From the NCBI GenBank assembly GCA_032127075.1, contig JAQAZZ010000032.1, positions 1 through 14,211 of the forward strand: a DNA stretch of 14,211 bases, in the 5' to 3' direction. A program made the position numbers and the translations under genes. Each line of letters begins with the position of its first letter. The stretch's first letter is position 1. The notes under the pieces are model-generated. The model worked only from the letters and a program-made list of their open reading frames with translations. It made no database searches and had not been told where the DNA came from. Positions 1 to 6,466 of this stretch are shown in pieces. This DNA comes from GCA-2699445 sp032127075 (lineage in GTDB: Bacteria > Actinomycetota > Actinomycetes > S36-B12 > GCA-2699445).

Positions 1-57
1 GACCCCGACGCGCTCATCCGGGTCTTCTTCACCCACGCCCGCTGCCGGGTGCGCTAG
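1..57 (+). CDS. 3' end of an unidentified protein-coding gene
   Basis: The first 18 codons of the window read as an open frame ending in TAG at 55-57, encoding a C-terminus that finishes ...FFTHARCRVR. Every codon ends in G or C, which matches the third-position bias of the clear genes here and is the main reason for calling it coding. The start and body lie outside the window, so no family can be assigned. It converges on the rnpB fragment, whose recognisable 3' end lies only about 45 bp away. It could be a chance frame. Confidence 0.45.
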   Translation, partial: DPDALIRVFFTHARCRVR

Positions 58-68
58 CCGCGGAGGTC

Positions 69-89
69 CGGCGGGGGCAGAATCCGCCG
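69..89. terminator. GC-rich hairpin between the partial gene and rnpB, possible terminator
   Basis: Perfect 6-bp inverted repeat (cggcgg at 69-74, ccgccg at 84-89) around a 9-nt loop. It lies between two convergent units and could end transcription from either side. No T-run follows on either strand, so it is not a classic intrinsic terminator, and such stems occur by chance in DNA this GC-rich. Confidence 0.3.
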
Positions 90-102
90 CCCGCGCGGTC
101 GA

Positions 103-429
103 GAGCTGCCCCGTTGCCGACAGCCTGGTGCGGCCTACCCGCGAACTCGGGCGGGCAGCCCTCGAACGTCCGCGCAGCTGCCGTTGCCAACAGCCTCTTG
201 GCCTTGCTCCAGGTGGGGTTTGCCGAGCCGACCGGGTCACCCCGGCCGCTGGTGGTCTCTTACACCGCCGTTTCACCCTTACCGCCCGGCGAACCGGGCG
301 GCGGTTTGTCTTCTGTGGCACTGTCCCTCGGGTCACCCCGGGTGGGCGTTACCCATCACCCTGCCCTGTGGAGTCCGGACTTTCGTCGATGCCGTCGCCG
401 ACGCCGCGGCCGCCCGACCGACTCGTCCG
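103..429 (-). ncRNA. rnpB: RNase P RNA, bacterial type A, truncated at its 3' end
   Basis: Catalytic RNA of ribonuclease P, which removes 5' leaders from pre-tRNAs. Read on the minus strand, the conserved blocks appear in the right order: GAAAGTCCGGACTCCACAGG (384-365), ACAGTGCCACAGAA (324-311), GTAAGAGACCACC (263-251), GAGCAAGGCCAAGAGG (209-194), GGGTAGGCCGC (140-130), and a P18 hairpin with a GGCAA loop (125-105). The 5' end CGGACGAG at 429 is the usual first strand of helix P1. After P18, however, the conserved AGATGGATG and ACAGAACCCGG elements are absent, as is the second strand of P1 (expected CTCGTCCG). These form the 3' side of catalytic helix P4 and close the molecule. About 325 nt are present, against roughly 400 in actinobacterial relatives. 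As read, this RNA could not fold a complete catalytic core. It is either a fragment or lies at an assembly or rearrangement join. Confidence 0.9.
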
Positions 430-434
430 CGAAC

Positions 435-440
435 AGGATA
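435..440 (-). promoter_or_regulatory. Probable -10 element of rnpB
   Basis: TATCCT on the minus strand lies 5 nt upstream of the expected first nucleotide of RNase P RNA (429). This is the spacing of a sigma-70-type -10 box to its start point. No convincing -35 hexamer is visible at 16-19 nt. The element sits in the 76-bp gap after the RNB ribonuclease gene, so rnpB can be transcribed on its own. Confidence 0.55.
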
Positions 441-505
441 GACAGTCGGCGGCCTCGACGGCACCCACGCGGGGCGCCGGGTGAGGGCCTACTCGTGCGT
501 GGTCC

Positions 506-1939
506 TCACGGTGCACTTGCCTCGAACCGCACTTGGCGGGCGTCGGGGTCCGCGACGGTCAGCACTACGCGGGCCTTGGTGCCCACCTGCAGCGCTCCGA
601 TGGCCTTGGCGCGCACCGCGGGATCGGAGATCACGATTGTGAATCCCGACTTCCGGCCACCGTCCACCACCGACGCGGCGAAGGCCTCACCGACCCGCTC
701 GGAGAGCAGGACGGCCTCCAGCAGGTTCAGCGACTCCCGCTCAAGGGTCCGCGAACTGCGCGTGGCCGCCGTCATCAGGTCGGGCAGCGCCGGCAGCGCT
801 GCCCGGACCCACTCCGGGATGTCGGCCCCGGCGTGAACCGCCAGCGCCGCCTCGGCGCCGAACCGGTCGACCAGCCGGCGAAGGGGCGCGGTGACGTGGG
901 CGTAGGGCGCGGCGACCGCCGAGTGGGTGGTGAGCTGCGGAACCCCGCCGTCGAACGGCGTGTAGCCGGCGCCGCGCAGCAGCGTCGTGGCCAGCGACAG
1001 GAACGCCAGGTGCTTCGGGTCACCAGGGTCGGCCGAGCGGATGAGTGCGGCGTATCCGCCCGCGTGCGGCCACGACAGCCCCAGCGCCTCGGCGGTGCGG
1101 CGCACTCGCGCCAAGTCGCGGTCGTCGGGTGGGGGCATGGTGCGCAGCACCCCCGTCCCGCCGGCGAGCATCATGTCGGCGGCCGCCATCCCGGTCATCA
1201 GGGAGATCTGCGCGTTCCACCCCTCGATGGGCAGCGGGGAACGGAAGATGAGTCGCCAACTACCCCCGTCGCGGACCACCGACTGATCGGGGATCGGCAG
1301 ATCGACACCGCCGCGCTCGGCGGCGAGGTGCTGCCGCAGCCGCCCGACGTCGGCCAGCGCCTGCAACAGGTCGTCGGCGCTACCCTCGTCCAACCGCCGC
1401 TGGACGACGTCATAGGCGAGTTTGGCACGGGACCGGACGAGGCCCCGCTCCACCTGCGCCCGCTCTACCCGGCCGTCGCGGTCCAACACGAAGCTCCAAA
1501 CCGCTGCGGGGCGAACCTGGTCGGGCAGCAGGCTGGCGGCGCCCTCGCTGAGCACTTCCGGATGCAGCGGCACCCGCCCATCCGGTATGTACTTCGTAGT
1601 TCCGCGCGACCGAGCCTCGACGTCGATGGACCCTCCGGGGTCAACGAAACGCGCCACATCGGCGATCGCGTAGCGCACCTCGAAACCGGTCGGCATGCGA
1701 CGCGCGAACACGGCCTGGTCCAAGTCGGTGGAACCGGCGGGGTCGATGGTGACGAACGGCACCGCAGTCAGATCGGTGCGCTCGGCCGTCGCGAACTCCC
1801 GCCGCGCCGCCTCGACCGCAGCCGCGAGCACGTCCGGGGGAAAGCCCGCCGGAACCTCCTCCTCGGCGCGGATCTGCGCCAGCCCGGCTCGGAACACGGA
1901 GTCCTGATCGCCGGCGACCCTGACCTGCCGCCACGTCAT
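506..1939 (-). CDS. RNB-domain (RNase II/RNase R family) exoribonuclease, short actinobacterial form
   Basis: A 477-aa protein of the RNase II superfamily: processive, Mg2+-dependent 3'-5' RNA hydrolases in the cytoplasm. The RNB signature is clear: TIDPAGSTDLDQA at residues 64-76 supplies acidic metal ligands D66, D72 and D74, and TAPLRRLVDRF (350-360) matches the SPLRRYxDL motif. The fourth acidic position (D210 of E. coli RNase II) is Q75; from memory DLDQ is usual in this actinobacterial subgroup, so it need not mean inactivity. The protein lacks the N-terminal cold-shock domains of RNase II/R. Its C-terminal ~55 residues could be a reduced S1-like fold. The ATG has no Shine-Dalgarno, but AACGGT lies 6 nt upstream, so the mRNA may be leaderless. 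rnpB follows in the same direction 76 bp downstream, placing two RNA-processing functions side by side. A weak 6-bp inverted repeat (481-486/504-509) overlaps the stop codon. Confidence 0.93.
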   Translation of the reverse strand: MTWRQVRVAGDQDSVFRAGLAQIRAEEEVPAGFPPDVLAAAVEAARREFATAERTDLTAVPFVTIDPAGSTDLDQAVFARRMPTGFEVRYAIADVARFVDPGGSIDVEARSRGTTKYIPDGRVPLHPEVLSEGAASLLPDQVRPAAVWSFVLDRDGRVERAQVERGLVRSRAKLAYDVVQRRLDEGSADDLLQALADVGRLRQHLAAERGGVDLPIPDQSVVRDGGSWRLIFRSPLPIEGWNAQISLMTGMAAADMMLAGGTGVLRTMPPPDDRDLARVRRTAEALGLSWPHAGGYAALIRSADPGDPKHLAFLSLATTLLRGAGYTPFDGGVPQLTTHSAVAAPYAHVTAPLRRLVDRFGAEAALAVHAGADIPEWVRAALPALPDLMTAATRSSRTLERESLNLLEAVLLSERVGEAFAASVVDGGRKSGFTIVISDPAVRAKAIGALQVGTKARVVLTVADPDARQVRFEASAP

Positions 1940-2018
1940 GGGCCCACCGTTGCAGAACGGCCGTGCCCCGTCGCGCCGAGCCGACGATCGGCCGCCGCCG
2001 ACCCTCCTCGGGCGCAGC

Positions 2019-2024
2019 TAAACT
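2019..2024 (+). promoter_or_regulatory. -10 element for a leaderless transcript
   Basis: TAAACT (TANNNT type) ends 7 nt before the ATG at 2032. With normal -10 to start-site spacing, transcription would begin at or next to the A of the ATG. No purine-rich ribosome binding site lies between. This fixes the start of the exported protein at 2032 rather than at the in-frame ATG at 1963. Confidence 0.6.
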
Positions 2025-2031
2025 GTGCGAC

Positions 2032-2949
2032 ATGGCAACAGCCCGCACAGCCGTACTCATCGCAGGCACTGCCGTCGCCCTCGCCGCGGGCATGACGGCA
2101 GGGGTCGGCGCGCCAGCCAGCGCCAAAGAGACCTGGCAGGTCGTGGTCCACATGCCTGAATCCCTCTGGCACGACGGGGCCAACCTTTTCACATTGGCCG
2201 AGGGCAAACAGAAGCTGAAGGTGGGGCGCACGGCTCGGCGCGGCATCTGGCAGAACTACACGTTCTCCCATCCCACGACGAAGCAGGCTCTCAAGCAGGC
2301 GGGCGAGAAGGACCAGCCGCAGGACGCCGCTCTGTCCGACCGGCGGCTGAACCGGCGGGAGTCGAAAAGGCTTCGGCAGCGGCCGCTGTGGGTGGATGCC
2401 GACGTTCTGCTCGTGGATCCGCGAAACCCAGCCTGCACGTCCGGACTGAGCTCCACGGCGGTTCGAGAGATCCTGGCGGGCAGCCGCGCCGACTGGGGTT
2501 CCTTGGTACCGGCCGGCTCCTGGCCCATTGGTGCCCCCACCGCCATACGCCCGTACGTGGCGGCGTGGGACGACTTCGGGAGCCCCGAGGCGCAACCGCT
2601 TTTCGGCATGAGGCGGATTGGTGGATCCACCCGGGTGGTCGTGGAATCCTCCGCGGTCGCCGCGGCGGCGTCGAACATCTCCGCAGCCGTCGCTGCCAAG
2701 TACAGTGCCCTGCGCTTCCGGCCGGGGGCGTGCGCCGTTCCCGTCGACGGGGTGGCCCCCACCGACGCGACAGTGCGCGCCGGCACGTATCCATTCAGTG
2801 CCACCGTGTACTGGGTCACGAAGAAGAATCGTCCACGGTCGTTCCGGGTCTACCAGGCGGCGGAGAAGGCCTTTGCGAAGCGGCTGTTCGGCTCACCGGG
2901 ACGCAGATACCTCGCGACCCAGCAGCAGCGGGACCGACTGCGTCCGTGA
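2032..2949 (+). CDS. Exported protein resembling PstS-type periplasmic substrate-binding proteins
   Basis: A 305-aa protein with a Sec signal peptide: hydrophobic stretch at about residues 7-27 and an ASA cleavage site at 29-31. The mature part resembles class II (PstS-like) substrate-binding proteins. GLSSTAVREILAGSRADWGSL at 138-158 (21 residues, shown as start GLSS and end DWGSL) corresponds to the 'LT..Q...IF.G...NW..' helix of that fold, and TYPFSATVYWV (252-262) with a following S.GRRYL segment corresponds to its C-terminal 'YPLS..LY' strand and final helix. Residues about 80-120 are strongly charged. C135 and C234 could form a disulfide. No ABC permease or ATPase genes lie nearby, so its ligand and transporter are unknown. 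The start is set by the TAAACT box 7 nt upstream. The family call rests on motif resemblance only; a non-transport secreted protein remains possible. Confidence 0.7.
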   Translation: MATARTAVLIAGTAVALAAGMTAGVGAPASAKETWQVVVHMPESLWHDGANLFTLAEGKQKLKVGRTARRGIWQNYTFSHPTTKQALKQAGEKDQPQDAALSDRRLNRRESKRLRQRPLWVDADVLLVDPRNPACTSGLSSTAVREILAGSRADWGSLVPAGSWPIGAPTAIRPYVAAWDDFGSPEAQPLFGMRRIGGSTRVVVESSAVAAAASNISAAVAAKYSALRFRPGACAVPVDGVAPTDATVRAGTYPFSATVYWVTKKNRPRSFRVYQAAEKAFAKRLFGSPGRRYLATQQQRDRLRP

Positions 2950-3075
2950 GCAGAAGATCCACGGCGGCCCCCTGCTGATGGCCCGCAGCCCGGGGCGCGC
3001 TAGGCCAGGTTGAGTGCCCAGGCCCGACATGGGCGGTCGCTGCTCGGCGCGAACCGCGGAGCGTCAACCGGGCTT

Positions 3076-3099
3076 GCGGCGGGGCCCATCACCCGCCGC
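3076..3099. terminator. Strong hairpin at the convergent gene ends, probable bidirectional terminator
   Basis: Perfect 8-bp inverted repeat (gcggcggg at 3076-3083, cccgccgc at 3092-3099) with an 8-nt loop. It lies between the convergent exported-protein gene (ends 2949) and the zinc-ribbon gene, and it contains the latter's TGA (3089-3091). No T-tract follows on either strand, so it would work, if at all, as an actinobacterial tail-less hairpin. Confidence 0.5.
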
Positions 3100-3811
3100 G
3101 CACCAGGATGCAGCCGCACTCGTCGCAGAACTCCAACTCATCGAGCGGGGCGGACATCAGTTGCGCGGCTTCTGCCGGTGGGATGCTCAGCCGGCAGCCC
3201 CCGCACTGATTGTCGGCGAACCGGGCGGCGGCCACGCCCATGGCGTTGCGGGAGCGCTCGAACACGCCGAGCACCTCTGCCGGCAGCGCCGCTGCGACAG
3301 CGGCCCGCTCTGCCTGCAATTCCCGAGTCTGAAGCTGCGCGTCGCGCGTCTCCTCGGCCAGCTGCTCACCGGCGGCCGCCATCTGCTCCCCGGTCTTCGC
3401 CAGCGCGGCCTGCGTGCGTTCCATCGCGGCCGACAACGCGTCCTGCTTCTCGAGCATCTCCAACTCGGCGTCTTCCAGGTCGCTCAACCGGCGCCGCAAC
3501 GACTGCACCTCATGGGCGAGTTCGGACTGCATCTTGGCCCCGACCCCGGACCCGAGCAGTTCCTCGTCGCGCCGCGAGCGTTCCTTGACGCGATCGAGGT
3601 CTTGGTCTGTGCGGGATATCGCGCGGGCCAGATCCTCGGAATCGGTGCGCAACGCCAGGAGCTCTGACCGCATCCGCGCCGCGTCTGATTCCAGCTCCTC
3701 GACCCGGCCAGCCGCGGGCGACAAGCGCTTGCGCCGTTCCAGGCGGGTCTTCTCCGTGTCGATGCGCTGCAGGTCCAGGAGTTGGACCTGCAAGTCATGC
3801 GGAACCTTCAC
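3089..3811 (-). CDS. Coiled-coil protein with C-terminal C4 zinc ribbon (zf-RING_7 / DUF164 family, Rv2229c-like)
   Basis: A 240-aa protein that is largely a long alpha-helical coiled coil (about residues 5-190, rich in E, R, L, A and Q), followed by a zinc ribbon. CxxC pairs C203/C206 (QCGGC) and C229/C232 (FCDEC) would bind one Zn2+. This is the conserved bacterial family next to Nif3-like genes in many genomes, including Mycobacterium tuberculosis Rv2229c; its molecular role is not firmly settled, and nucleic-acid or ribosome association has been discussed. I chose the GTG at 3811 because CGGAGGGGG sits 5-6 nt upstream and because the family begins right before the coiled coil. A GTG at 3832 would add 7 residues. 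The start overlaps the last 17 bp of the Nif3 gene, so translation is probably coupled. Confidence 0.93.
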   Translation of the reverse strand: MKVPHDLQVQLLDLQRIDTEKTRLERRKRLSPAAGRVEELESDAARMRSELLALRTDSEDLARAISRTDQDLDRVKERSRRDEELLGSGVGAKMQSELAHEVQSLRRRLSDLEDAELEMLEKQDALSAAMERTQAALAKTGEQMAAAGEQLAEETRDAQLQTRELQAERAAVAAALPAEVLGVFERSRNAMGVAAARFADNQCGGCRLSIPPAEAAQLMSAPLDELEFCDECGCILVRGG

Positions 3812-4979
3812 TGCTGCCCCCTCCGGCGACACTGAACGTCCACGGGTCGGTGTTCAAGCGGGACACTTGGACGTCGATCTGGGAACCCCCTGACCGTACC
3901 TGTTGCGCCAATCTGGCCGCAGCCCGTTCCAGCCACAACCACTCCCCCGCCCAGTGGGCGACGTCCAGCAGTGCAACGTCTTCGTCGGCGCGGAATTCCG
4001 AGGCTGGATGGTGCCGAAGATCGCTGGTGACATAAGCGTCGACACCGGCGGCCGCCACATCGGGCAGCAGCGAGTCGCCCGATCCGCCGCAGACCGCGAC
4101 CTTGTGGATCACCTGGCCCGGGTCGCCCGCGACCCGCACGCCGTGGGCGGTGTCGGGCAGGGCTGCCGCCAGTTGCTCCGCGAGGGTGGCCAATTCGATC
4201 TCCGACACGGCACCGACCCGGCCGATTCCGCGCGGTCCGGGTACGGCAACGCTGTCCACGACGCTGAACGCCGGCTCCTCATACGGGTGGGCGGAGCGCA
4301 GTGCGTGGACCACCGCCGGGACCCGCGAGCGCGGCATGACCATCTCCACGCGGCGCTCCCGCACCCGTTCCAAAGCACCTACGGCCCCCAGGTGGGGCTG
4401 CGCCCCAGCGAGGGGGCGGAACTGGCCGGTCCCCTCGGCCCAATAGGCGCAGAAGTCGTAGTTGCCGATGTGCCCCGCCCCGGCGGCGGCCATAGCCGCG
4501 ATCAGCGCGTCGGTGTGCTCCGGCGTCACATGCACCACCACGCGGGCGATGTCGCCATCGGGGATGGGCCGCAGCGGCTGCCGCTCCGCCCGCATCCCGA
4601 CCGCATCCGCCAAAGCGTCGTTGACACCGTTCAGGGCCGCGTCGGCGTTGGTGTGCAGCGTCAACAGCGCGCACCCGTTGCCGATGAGCTGGTGGGCAGT
4701 CCTGCCCTTGGCGGTCGTTGCGGCCACACTGTGCACCCCCCGCAGCAGCAGCGGGTGATGGGTGACCAGGAGGTCCGCGCCCAGGGACACAGCTTCGGCA
4801 GCGACTGCCGGCAGCGGATCTACCGCGAACAGGACCCGGCGGACCGGTTGTGCGGGATCACCCGCCACCAGACCCACCCGGTCCCACTCCTCGGCCGTCG
4901 CCGGATCGTAGTCGGTGTGCAGCAGGCCCACGACCTCGGCCAGTGTCGGTGCGTCATTCGCAGGGTTGTCCATCGCCAT
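3795..4979 (-). CDS. Nif3-like dinuclear metal-centre protein (DUF34/YbgI family, Rv2230c-like)
   Basis: A 394-aa Nif3 family protein. The family forms hexamers with a two-metal site; enzymatic assignments such as 'GTP cyclohydrolase 1 type 2' are used in databases, but the physiological substrate is uncertain. All typical ligands are visible: VTHHPLLL with H74 and H75, LHTNAD with H109 and D113, and DVAHWAGEW with H342 and E346. The middle insertion (about 145-245), including HPYEEPAFSVVD, is the PII-like insert of the longer Nif3 form. The length fits that form. TAGGCT lies 6 nt before the ATG at 4979, with no Shine-Dalgarno, which suggests a leaderless mRNA. ATG at 4973 is an alternative. 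The gene overlaps the downstream zinc-ribbon gene, and the two form a conserved two-gene operon. Confidence 0.96.
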   Translation of the reverse strand: MAMDNPANDAPTLAEVVGLLHTDYDPATAEEWDRVGLVAGDPAQPVRRVLFAVDPLPAVAAEAVSLGADLLVTHHPLLLRGVHSVAATTAKGRTAHQLIGNGCALLTLHTNADAALNGVNDALADAVGMRAERQPLRPIPDGDIARVVVHVTPEHTDALIAAMAAAGAGHIGNYDFCAYWAEGTGQFRPLAGAQPHLGAVGALERVRERRVEMVMPRSRVPAVVHALRSAHPYEEPAFSVVDSVAVPGPRGIGRVGAVSEIELATLAEQLAAALPDTAHGVRVAGDPGQVIHKVAVCGGSGDSLLPDVAAAGVDAYVTSDLRHHPASEFRADEDVALLDVAHWAGEWLWLERAAARLAQQVRSGGSQIDVQVSRLNTDPWTFSVAGGGSSEGSA

Positions 4980-4985
4980 GTCCGG

Positions 4986-5046
4986 AGCCTACCTATCCAC
5001 AAGGCCGGGCCTGCGGGTTGGCGGTGTCGGAGCCCTTGCGCACAAT
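4986..5046. promoter_or_regulatory. Divergent promoter region between the Nif3 and DUF2786 genes
   Basis: The 73 bp between the two divergent starts hold a leftward TAGGCT (4991-4986), 6 nt from the Nif3 ATG, and a rightward CACAAT (5041-5046), 6 nt from the DUF2786 ATG. Both are placed as -10 boxes of leaderless transcripts. CACAAT matches the TATAAT consensus at four of six positions and is the weaker call. Neither gene has a Shine-Dalgarno in this gap. Confidence 0.5.
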
Positions 5047-5052
5047 GTCGGC

Positions 5053-5880
5053 ATGATCGAGCGAATCGCGAAACTGCTCAACAAGGCGGAGCGGGCCGCA
5101 ACTCCCGAGGAGGCACAGGCCTACTTCGACAAGGCCCAGGCACTGGCCACCGCCCATTCGATCACCTTGGCCAAGGCACGGTTGGTGACCTCGCAGGTGC
5201 GCGTGGAGCCCATCAGCAAGCGACTTCAGGTCGGCAGGCCGCGCCAGCACGCCAACCGGCATCTGATCAACTTGATGAGTTCGGTCGCCCGCGCGAACGA
5301 CCTGAAACTCGACATCGCCCACAACTCGACCTACCTGCTGCTCTACGGCTTTCCCTCCGACATCGCCACCGCAGAGATGCTGTGGACGAACATCAGCACC
5401 CAGATGGTCCGCTACTGCGAGCAGTTCCTCGCCACCGACGTCTGGCGCTCGGACAAACGGCTGATCCGTGAAGGCTATCTTTCGCGCACCGCGCCGATGA
5501 CCAAGCAGACGGCCCGTGCGCAGTACTACGAGTCATTCATCAGCACAGTGGGCCAACGGTTGCACAAGGCCCGCAAACGAGAGGTCGCCGAGCAGGAAAG
5601 GCGCGATCGGGAGGCGCAACGGGAAGCGGCGGCCGCGGCCGCGGCAGCCCAAACAGCGCAGCCTGCCGGCGCTTCCACCGATATCGCGTTGCGGGCCAAG
5701 GCAGCGGCAGTGGATGACTTCTACCGCCAGAGCTCCAACGCCCGTGGCTCCTGGAACGGGGGCAGCAAGGTGATGGGCCTGTCCCGATCAGCTGATGAGG
5801 CGGGGCGGCGCGACGGCCACCGCGTCTCGCTTGGTGGGCAGCCCACGGTGTCGGGGGGCCGCAGAGGCCTGCCCAAGTGA
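5053..5880 (+). CDS. DUF2786-domain protein
   Basis: A 275-aa cytoplasmic protein with no signal peptide. The N-terminus (residues about 1-40, IERIAKLLNKAERAATPEEA followed by ...DKAQALATAHSI) is the DUF2786 signature. DUF2786 is of unknown function and is found in actinobacteria and some phages. A conserved-looking helical region with several Trp and Tyr follows (to about 175), then a charged helix and an alanine run (about 175-200) that would form a coiled coil or linker, and a Gly/Ser-rich tail. The ATG at 5053 is chosen because DUF2786 starts there and a -10-like CACAAT lies 6 nt upstream; an upstream in-frame start would run through the promoter of the neighbouring gene. Its stop overlaps the start of the next gene in the arrangement GTGA, so the two are translationally coupled and probably act together. 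Confidence 0.9.
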   Translation: MIERIAKLLNKAERAATPEEAQAYFDKAQALATAHSITLAKARLVTSQVRVEPISKRLQVGRPRQHANRHLINLMSSVARANDLKLDIAHNSTYLLLYGFPSDIATAEMLWTNISTQMVRYCEQFLATDVWRSDKRLIREGYLSRTAPMTKQTARAQYYESFISTVGQRLHKARKREVAEQERRDREAQREAAAAAAAAQTAQPAGASTDIALRAKAAAVDDFYRQSSNARGSWNGGSKVMGLSRSADEAGRRDGHRVSLGGQPTVSGGRRGLPK

Positions 5881-6356
5881 CTCGTGACCAACACCGCAGC
5901 GCCGTCTACGCCGCAGAGGACCACCTGCGCAGGCTGTTGTCCGACGGCGGCGTAGTGGACTTCCACGGTTCGATGCTGGATGTCCCCGCAGAGCGGCGCT
6001 TCGGCGACATCGGGGGTGCCCAGCGCTACCTCGATGCGGTGCGGGAAACGTCGTGGGGCTTCGGCGGCACGCCGCGACCCGTCGTGGTGCGACGGCGGGG
6101 ACCGCGAAAGGCCACGTGGTCGGCCCCTCGCACCATCGCAGTCCCCGAAACGGAGGACTGGGCGATGCGCGAATCCGTGCTGATGCACGAATACGCCCAC
6201 CACATCACCTTCCACACCTATGGAACGGCATTGCACGATAGACACTTCTGCGAGGTTCTGCTGCAGCTCGTCGCCCGCGCGATGTCGCCGTCGGTGGAAC
6301 TGCTGCTGCGTGCGGCGTTCACCGACAGCGGCTTGTTCCCCGACCCCCGCCACTGA
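5877..6356 (+). CDS. Putative zinc metallohydrolase, TIGR04338-like
   Basis: A 159-aa protein with a gluzincin-type HExxH motif: LMHEYAHH places H104 and H108 as metal ligands and E105 as the catalytic base. Downstream H120 or H123 (LHDRHF) could be the third ligand. It matches my memory of TIGR04338, an actinobacterial family of putative metallohydrolases found next to DUF2786 proteins. The substrate is unknown, and no signal peptide or membrane segment is visible, so it should act in the cytoplasm. Translation starts at GTG 5877, whose last base is in the TGA of the DUF2786 gene (4-bp overlap). With no room for its own promoter, it is co-expressed with that gene. Whether it is a protease acting on its partner, a peptidase or another hydrolase cannot be told from sequence. 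Confidence 0.86.
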   Translation: MTRDQHRSAVYAAEDHLRRLLSDGGVVDFHGSMLDVPAERRFGDIGGAQRYLDAVRETSWGFGGTPRPVVVRRRGPRKATWSAPRTIAVPETEDWAMRESVLMHEYAHHITFHTYGTALHDRHFCEVLLQLVARAMSPSVELLLRAAFTDSGLFPDPRH

Positions 6357-6379
6357 CCGCTCTGACCGCTCTGACCGCC
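6353..6379 (+). repeat. Three tandem 9-bp repeats beginning at a stop codon
   Basis: ctgaccgct at 6353-6361 and 6362-6370, then ctgaccgcc at 6371-6379. The first copy contains the TGA of the metallohydrolase gene, and because the unit is 9 bp every copy repeats an in-frame TGA. It is too short to call a known element; replication slippage is the simplest origin. Confidence 0.8.
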
Positions 6380-6466
6380 TCTGTTGTCGAACCAGCCCTT
6401 GGCCGCCGTGGCTGATTCGTGACGAAACCCGCGGAATCCGTGGGGCCGATCCGACGTCCCACCCAC

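Noticed and set aside
78..89. gcagaatccgcc on the plus strand, similar to the ACAGAACCCGGC of RNase P RNA, as an inverted 3' piece of rnpB
   Set aside because: Only a partial match on the wrong strand, without the flanking AGATGGATG or the P1 strand; better explained as part of the 69-89 hairpin.
533..2095. Long open frame on the plus strand
   Set aside because: Antisense to the RNB ribonuclease gene; His/Gly/Arg-rich translation without domains, as expected for a high-GC shadow frame.
4915..5052. 46-residue N-terminal extension of the DUF2786 protein
   Set aside because: It would run into the 5' end of the divergent Nif3 gene and through both promoters, and the DUF2786 signature starts right at 5053.
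3903..5471. Long open frame on the plus strand
   Set aside because: Antisense to Nif3 and out of frame in DUF2786; it crosses two gene ends and has no recognisable domain.
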